Source: Omphiscola glabra
Lineage: Eukaryota > Mollusca > Gastropoda > Lymnaeidae
Direction of reading: 5' to 3'
DNA: 64,000 nt
NCBI GenBank assembly: GCA_964017045.1
Contig: OZ024808.1
Coordinates: forward strand, 18,593,284 to 18,657,283
Shown: one piece after another, positions 58,001 to 64,000 of the stretch
Layout of the letters: the number at the start of each line of letters is the position of its first letter
How positions within the stretch are numbered: position 1 is the stretch's first letter
Notes under the pieces: model-generated
Told to the model about the DNA's origin: nothing
The model's input: only the letters and a program-made list of their open reading frames with translations
Databases searched by the model: none
Position numbers and translations under genes: made by a program

Positions 58001-61000
58001 GTTCAAAATATAATTGACAGGTTGATATCTTAAAGTTAAAAATGAATTGACCCAACTGCTCCCATTTACTCTCTCCCGAATTTTTCTTCTTAAAAAAACA
58101 AAAAGGAAAAGCCCCTTTATTTTTTTCTAAACGGTACAAAAAAAAAAAAAACTTTCCCATAGTTTCAAGACATCTCTAAATATCTATTTTTAATAATGTC
58201 AAGTTATATTTCATCATTAACAGCATGGCTTTTAAAGTAGGGATTGACTTTGTAACTCAGTTACCTGAATGACGGATTTTAAAACTATAAAGTACTTCAC
58301 CTTTATTTATTAAATTGTCTACAGCTTTTTCTATTTTTGATATCAGAATAATAAACAATCTGTCCCACCCATTTTGAAGCATTTTGATTAAAAAAAAAAA
58401 AATAACAGCAAACTTTTGGTAGATGAGAAACCGGAAGAGAGTTTTAAAAAAATCCTCGTTTTTTCCGAACACTAGAATTTCGATTATCTCGCCAATTTTT
58501 TTTCTTTTTTTTGCTACTTATTTTAGAAAGAAACTATTCTTTTTAAATGGTCAATTTAAAAATAAATTCGATTTAATTGGTAAAAAAATATTTTTAAGAA
58601 GAGTTTTTTATTTGTTCAGAATGTGCCACATTTCCATATAAAACAAAAAATGACAACTGCGTGGACCACCCAAACCCCATCTGTCCCCTTTCAACGCCAC
58701 TTGTAGAGGCGTAACTAGAGGGTTTGGCACACAGGGGGCAACATTTATTCCCCCCTCCCAACAACTCTGAAACCCATTATTTTTCATCCATTAAATCTCA
58801 TCAAAGCCCATTTTGTCCCCCCCCCCCCCGCTAGTCTGGCGCTTGGTAACATCTGGCCGTTGGCACCTCTCTCTCTGTCTCTCTCCCCCCTCCCCCGAGG
58901 CGCTTTTCTGTACGTATATATTATTTTATAATCCATCAATGCTAAGAGGTAGAGTTACGGGAGTTAAATGTTTGAAAAACAACTTCTCTTTTAGAATGGT
59001 TTACATATAGCAACACTCGATCTTCCTATATTAGAACTCACACGCTCCTCTGTTTACTGAAGCAGTAATTCATGCTGTTAGTCCTGTACAGACATGAAAA
59101 ATATATCTCTGGCATTTATATTTTTAAAAGAACCAGTTTGATATAAAATGAAGGCAAAATGTCGGGAAAGTTTGTGGGCCTCGGTAAGAAAAATATATGC
59201 TTATCGTATTTAATAAAACTAAATTATTTCTTTGATAGATTACAGTTACGTATCCCATGACCGCCCTACCATCTATTCGACTCTGTTATACCGTTTCAAA
59301 AGAATACCCCCGATCCTAACAACGACAACAAAAACTCAGATTCGTCAATCCGAGTTTGGAAGCCAGACAATAATTTTTCCTGTCATCTTGATTATCTCCC
59401 TGTAACAAATGCTTTGGACAAAATTTTGCAACAGGTGGCGCTCTTTCTTTTTTTTAGCTCTGGGTTCCTTGAGGGCATCCGTGGATTCATCCTTCCATTT
59501 CAGTTAGTTTCTAACTAAATCTCAGAGAGACAACCTGTGTTGGATATTTGACGTTTGTATAGGCTGAGGAAATTTGTGTATGTCCACCGAGAAAGATTAG
59601 ACCAAAAAAAAATTAAAAAAAATACGGGTTTTTTTTTAAAATTACCATTCACCCCATTGGTCAGTGGGTTAGGGAACTTCCAGCATAATTAGTTTGTAAT
59701 CAAAAGTTTGTAGTCAAAAGTTTGTGCGAGTTTGTAGTCAAAAGTTTGTGTGAGTTTGTAGTCAAAAGTTTGTGTGAGTTTGTAGTCCAAAGTTTGTGTG
59801 AGTTTGTTGTCAGACGTTTGTGTGAGTTTGTTGTCAGAAGTTTGTTGTCAGAAGTTTGTGTGAGTTTGTTGTCAGAAGTTTGTATGAGTTTGTTGTCAGA
59901 AGTTTGTGTGAGTTTGTTGTCAGAAGTTTGTGTGAGTTTGTTGTCAGAAGTTTGTGTGAGTTTGTTGTCAGAAGTTTGGGCAAGTTTGTAGTCATTTGGA
60001 TTGTTTTGTTGGTAATAACTTTTAAAAAGGAGATCGAACACAAATCAATCAATCATGTCCGTTGCTGTGCTTTCAAAACGTTTAAAGAGAAATTTAAAAA
60101 AAAAAGAAAATATTATTGCATAATTTCAATGCAAATAAAGACATGTAAAATAGTATGAATATTTCTACAGGAACTTTTAAGTCAATGTCTCTTATTTTCT
60201 TATAAGCATCATCACTCTTATTCGCAGTACTTGAAATGTCGGCTCGCAGCCCTGCGATTGCGCTCATTCCATGTTTGGGAAAACTCTACTAGGACGATAG
60301 CAGAAAGTTGAGCATAAAACTGTTTCCCCTCCAAATATTTGTTAATCATATTGCAAAGTTGAGCGACGTACTCTTAAATTGTGCGTGTTCAAGGCACGCG
60401 CGCGCACATGTGTGTGTGTGTGTGTGTGTATGTGTGTAGGAACTCAGCTGACAAGTGGGAACAGGGAACAGGGTTTGGTTTAGTGCATACAGTCCGTGGG
60501 AATGGAATGGCAAGGGAATGAACTCTTCACAACCAAGGGCAGGTAATAGGCGCAGACTTCCCGACACAACTTTTCAATGGGTCAAATAAAACTCCAACCA
60601 GTTTTAACCGGGACGAGACAAGTGGTTGATGATACGAACAAGGAAATGAATTGTCAAATATCGTTAAAAAAAAAAACGGTCTGCGAGACTAGGTCTGCTG
60701 AGACTGAGACATACCCCGAGATGGAATGTCGTTACGGTATCTTTAGACGCGTGGTGAGCTACCTTTGGGTCGTGCGGCGCCCCCCCCCCCACCCCATTTC
60801 TTTTTAGGACGTCAAAATACTTGTCCAGTTGTTTCACATGATGCTCGCACCCATAACAAATTAGGAACGAAACCAAAACAACAGTACACACCGGCAACTC
60901 CCCCGTTATTCGAAGGGCCATAAATCTGGGATTCCTATGGGTAAAAACCTGGCACAGTCTCAGGCACCTGGCCGGCATATTCCAACGACCAGAAATGGAG

Positions 61001-63942
61001 CTGGATCCCTCCATCAACTAAACACACGTTCCCAGATCGCAGTTACGCGCAATGGTGAACGGTGAAACCAAATCAAATTACAAGTTCAATTAATGAGAAA
61101 AAAACGACCCCCCCCCATTCAGCTTATTTTCCACAACTTTAGCAGAAACGGGAGATAGTTTCCCTGCCTTGTTTACTGAGCAGACGACCTGTGTGTTCCA
61201 GATTCCGATGGATCACGTTCCATGATCTCTTTCAATTTTCTGGTAATTAAACCAACGATCCATCACCGTCTCGCGCTTGGGGTGGGGGGGGGGGGGTGGG
61301 GGGGGCTAGGTTACACTAAACGGGTTGATCAGATGCCCCCGCGGGGTTTAAAAGACAAGCCTCTTCTCAATGTTGATAGCAAGACGGGAGTATTTGGTAC
61401 CACTTGTGGGTTTGTGTAGCCATGGTGTTTTGGCAAAAGAAATTTGGTCATGTGGTACTGCAACACCCGAGAAGGGTATGTGCATTTGTGGCCCAATTGT
61501 TGTATTGTTGGTGTGTGGTGTGAAGGCTGTGTGTGTGTGTGTGTGTGTGTGGTGTGGTGACGGAGGGAGCTAGTACTTTTAGAGCTATAGTTTAAACATT
61601 AGTGTAGATATTGTTTTCTGTTCTGTTCCAGGCTTTGTTCTATTGTCTTTGTTGTACATGATCTCCCAAAGTATGTTCTATTGCCATTGCCGTATTTCAT
61701 CTCTCAAACTATATTCTATGTCCCACGGCTACTGTTCCATGTTCTATTTTCTTCCAGGCTATGTTCCACGGCTACTGTTCCATGTTCTATTTTCCCCACA
61801 GGCTATGTTCCACGGCTACTGTTCAAGTTCGGAGGCACCTATCGCCACGACTGTGACCTCAGCATTGATAACTTCATCACCAACCGAGACACCTACGCCA
61901 CCAAACAGGAAGAGCTGTTACGTCACACCAGCGCCAACCCCAAGCTCACGGCGATCTCGTACGACCCGGATGTCAGGGACAAGATCAACCATTACAGAGA
62001 TACACACCCCAACCAGGCAACCCTTACAGGTCTTAGTGGGACATAAACAGTAGAGAAAATAAGTAGTTACGAAAATAACCTAACAATGAAGTAAATTTGC
62101 TATCAATACAAGTATAGAACTTCCTTTATATAGTCGTCATAGTTATCAGACGTCTGTGGGGGTTAAACGGGAGAACAATTTTATTATAAAGTGCATGTAG
62201 ACTCGCCCCATATTTCAAGCCACCTGAAAACTCAGAAAATTGTTGAAGTCAGTATGTATCGGTTGCAAACGAACCACTGTAACCAGAGGCATACCTTTTA
62301 ATTGTATAAATTCCTCCCAGAATGAATTCTCAAACGTGCACATCCTAAAAAGAAAATCATCATTTATAATAATGTTATATATAAACGCCAACATTTCCCA
62401 GCCCCTGGTGTCGGTTTTCATCTACTCAAAACTAATATGTGCATATTCGCCTTACTTCGCCAGCCAATAAGCGCCCGATGAGAGAACCCCCGATCCCAGG
62501 ATACCAAGGGTTCATCCCCCGAATCCTACCCACAGAAGTAGGTCTTGGTCAAAGGTACAGCCAGGCCACCAACAGCGGCCTTGACCTCTTCACCAGAGAG
62601 CAGACACACCACAAGCTGGTCAACTCCTCCAGCCCGGTCAAGCCTGTCACCCTTGACAAGTGAGTTCTCACCCCTGGATTGAAGTTCTTTCTCACGGATT
62701 GGTGTACAGAGTTACACTTCCCTCTGTCTGTTTCTACCCCTTGCATATAAATCCTGCACTTTGGCACGTCTGTCTTCCATATTCCACACAATTGTCACAC
62801 CTGTCTTCCATATTCCTCACAATTGTCACACCTGTCTTCCATATTCCTCACAATTGTCACACCTGTCTTCCATATTCCACACAATTGTCACACCTGTCTT
62901 CCATATTCCACACAATTGTCACACCTGTCTTCCATATTCCACACAATTGTCACACCTGTCTTCTATATTCCACACAATTGTCACACCTGTCTTCCATATT
63001 CCTCCCAATTGTCACACCTGTCTTCCATATCCTCACAATTGTCACACCTGTCTTCCATATTCCTCACAATTGTCACACCTGTCTTCCATATTCCACACAA
63101 TTGTCACACCTGTCTTCCATATTCCTCACAATTGTCACACCTGTCTTCCATATTCCACACAATTGTCACACCTGCCCTGTCTCACATTTTCCCACACGGT
63201 GGTCTGAGAATTTAATGCCCTCCTCTAATTTCCAGCCCACTGGTAGATTTTACCACATCCAACACACGACCAGGCGTTGACTACAGTACACGTGTGTACA
63301 TGAGAGATGGCATGATACCTAAGTACACAGGATATATCCCGCGTAAGTATGGTTGACACGACAGCTCTTTACGCAATATGGTAGCCAAGTACCGTTCATA
63401 GGATAGCTGAATCCACCAAGATCCTACTTAGGTAAAGTTGATATAAAAGCTATGTACACAAGATCCTACTTAAGTAAAGTTAATATAAAGCTATATACAC
63501 AAGTTCCAACGTATGTGAGGTTTGAATAGTGCCATTACACAGTATGTCAAGTTTGATGGTAGCTATTAAACAAGATCCCTTGTATTGATGGAAACCCATC
63601 TGACACATTTCAGAGAAATAAGAAAAAAACCTTGATTTCATTTCTATATTTCAAAAAAGAAGATTATGTTATCATGATACCCCAACCATTGTTGTGCTCC
63701 ATCGCAGTGTTTCACAGTTCATCCCGTTGACATCCTCTAAATCCAATTTAAAAAAAAAAAATGCAATAATGTAAAACTAATGGCCGAATATCTGTCCCAT
63801 AAATTGAGCCCTCCCTCTCACCATTCCAGAAAGACGTTACGTTTTTGGAAACACCTATGGAGATGAGACTCGTTCACTGGAGGTCTGTGCCCACCCGGCG
63901 CCCAACTTTGGGGCATTCACACGATCAAAGACATTTGCATAA
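49050..63942 (+). CDS. CIMIP2/FAM166-like ciliary microtubule inner protein (310 aa)
   Basis: Plus-strand exons 49050-49135, 49932-50007, 57254-57380, 61802-62029, 62464-62659, 63236-63342, 63830-63942 (TAA). They total 933 bp with agreeing phases; intron 2 is 7.2 kb. The protein has four copies of a PGY-x-G-(Y/F)-x-P signature: IPGYRGYIPQIKYRVGGTYG (27-46), VPGYTGYVPRLLFKFGGTY (from about 94), IPGYQGFIPRI (about 182) and IPKYTGYIPQRRYVFGNTYG (about 261). This arrangement is typical of FAM166 (UPF0605, now CIMIP2) proteins, which sit inside axonemal doublet microtubules; that role is family knowledge. There is no signal peptide or membrane segment. The start is the first ATG after the divergent promoter. 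Exon 4 has a weak donor (GTCTTAG) and a duplicated acceptor. Poly(A) signal at 63949. Confidence 0.9.
50291..50803. mobile_element. TIR-type DNA element (MITE) in CIMIP2-like intron 2
   Basis: Ends gggttcatttgcaaattatg and the inverted tttgtgaacgacccc are imperfect terminal inverted repeats, each followed inward by cacgc and G-rich tracts. Non-coding. A second, partial copy is at 19505-19935. Superfamily not assigned; no clear target duplication. Confidence 0.65.
51420..51505. repeat. short repeats of a hAT-end-like motif
   Basis: Three to four variants of ggttggtggcgtagctaggg. The phrase tggcgtagctagggtt resembles the outer end of the hAT family seen at 20293. It precedes a (TA)n tract at 51586-51608. 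Confidence 0.5.
51586..51608. repeat. (TA)n microsatellite
   Basis: About 11 uninterrupted TA units. Confidence 0.95.
51900..52140. repeat. 27-bp minisatellite, about 9 copies
   Basis: Unit tctactctatcaatttgaag plus tgctaag. In-frame period explains the LALQIDRVD minus frame and the LLYQSEVLS plus frame. Confidence 0.95.
52265..52400. repeat. 22-bp tandem repeat (tttctatctcaccatctaaa)
   Basis: Five to six degenerate units in CIMIP2-like intron 2. Confidence 0.8.
53991..54209. repeat. 109-bp tandem duplication
   Basis: Two nearly identical copies in a row, each including catgtcaaaagtgtgtgccg, a poly-G tract and gatacatttatgaaatta. A short frame in each (MSKVCAVCGGKREKRGG) has a CxxC pair, but a single-pair motif in a 66-codon frame is not enough to call a gene. 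Confidence 0.9.
54690..54985. repeat. about 35-bp minisatellite
   Basis: Unit tctgtactcacctggacctc plus atctctacactgtct, diverged towards the left end (from about 54690). Confidence 0.9.
55425..55640. repeat. 56-bp tandem repeat, 4 copies
   Basis: Unit includes aataggtaagcagcatagtg and cacaatgtggtgactccatt. Each unit holds an AGGTAAGC donor-like core in the sense direction of the CIMIP2-like gene, whose intron 2 contains the array. Confidence 0.95.
56850..56945. repeat. about 43-bp duplication
   Basis: Two copies of acaaataacaaacgttagca plus cctgatgtgctat, the second with one substitution. Confidence 0.85.
57381..59699. other. CIMIP2-like intron 3, first part; nothing recognised
   Basis: No coding exon. 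Several homopolymer tracts. A ggcgtaactagagg phrase near 58710 could be the end of a degraded hAT element. Confidence 0.4.
59700..59995. repeat. 24-bp minisatellite, about 12 copies
   Basis: Unit agtttgtgtgagtttgttgt plus caga. Open frames on both strands (VSLLSEVC, TNSHKLLT) are period artefacts. Confidence 0.97.
60395..60438. repeat. (CG)n/(GT)n microsatellite
   Basis: Alternating purine-pyrimidine run cgcgcgcgcacatgtgtgtg and onward, of Z-DNA-forming type. A second (GT)n lies at 61527-61552. Confidence 0.9.
61717..61801 (+). repeat. duplicated splice acceptor ahead of CIMIP2-like exon 4
   Basis: The exon start (gctatgttccacggctactg) and the acceptor before it are repeated with a period near 44 bp. 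Acceptors end at 61757 (ttcttccag) and 61801 (ttccccacag). A third, partial copy begins near 61717. Using the upstream acceptor adds 44 bp and shifts the frame. Confidence 0.85.
62765..63175. repeat. 30-bp minisatellite, about 14 copies, in CIMIP2-like intron 5
   Basis: Unit cacaattgtcacacctgtct plus tccatattcc. Three plus-strand frames run open through it because 30 bp is a multiple of three; they are not genes. Confidence 0.97.
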
Positions 63943-63948
63943 ACAGTA

Positions 63949-63954
63949 AATAAA
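63949..63954 (+). terminator. poly(A) signal of the CIMIP2-like gene
   Basis: AATAAA seven bases after the TAA stop. An A-tract at 63969-63979 follows, at a suitable cleavage distance. Confidence 0.7.
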
Positions 63955-64000
63955 GAAATTTCACACATAAAAAAAAAAACCAAGGAAGTGACTATGATAG

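Noticed and set aside
62660..63280. 206-codon frame rich in TPVFHIPHN
   Set aside because: 30-bp intronic minisatellite between two confirmed CIMIP2-like exons.

Overview
This is a eukaryotic window, AT-rich and intron-rich, with GT-AG splicing and a very heavy load of minisatellites. The gene content (papain-family digestive-type protease duplicates, a Nanchung-type TRPV channel, a FAM166/CIMIP2-type ciliary protein) and several SPIN-like hAT transposon copies fit a gastropod mollusc best, possibly a freshwater pulmonate. The species is inference. By my own tally, tandem arrays cover about 12 kb, close to one fifth of the window. Most long reading frames lie inside these arrays and are not genes.

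Region 1 (1-14.1 kb, minus strand): two tandem cathepsin L-like genes with identical exon phases. The copy at 10273-13393 is complete (7 coding exons, 352 aa, intact Cys/His/Asn triad, ERFNIN prodomain). The copy at 628-4482 shows four exons; its last three exons are not in the window. Both carry a 5' UTR intron and related upstream sequence. Between and around them lie a 5'-truncated LINE with a 15-bp target duplication, two hAT remnants and many arrays.

Region 2 (14.1-28.6 kb): almost gene-free. It holds a long foldback hairpin, hAT and other TIR elements (one hAT nested inside an older element), large minisatellites, and one isolated minus-strand coding-like terminal exon at 23463-23633.

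Region 3 (28.6-48.6 kb, minus strand): a complete TRPV channel gene. It has 16 coding exons per transcript, taken from 17 candidates, because two phase-matched exons at 32278-32459 and 34301-34446 encode alternative versions of the pore. The reading frame works only if exactly one is used. A small unrecognised plus-strand gene (45458-47212) is nested in the first TRPV intron. A 2.6-kb, 46-bp satellite sits in another intron.

Region 4 (48.6-64 kb, plus strand): a 310-aa CIMIP2/FAM166-like gene in seven exons, starting head to head with the TRPV gene across 453 bp. Both are cilium-associated families, which suggests a shared bidirectional promoter.

The most unusual pattern is that at least five minisatellites have repeat units that copy a splice donor together with its exon end, and one duplication copies a splice acceptor. 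They occur at independent exons of three unrelated gene families. All exon coordinates below were worked out by hand from reading frame, splice consensus and phase.
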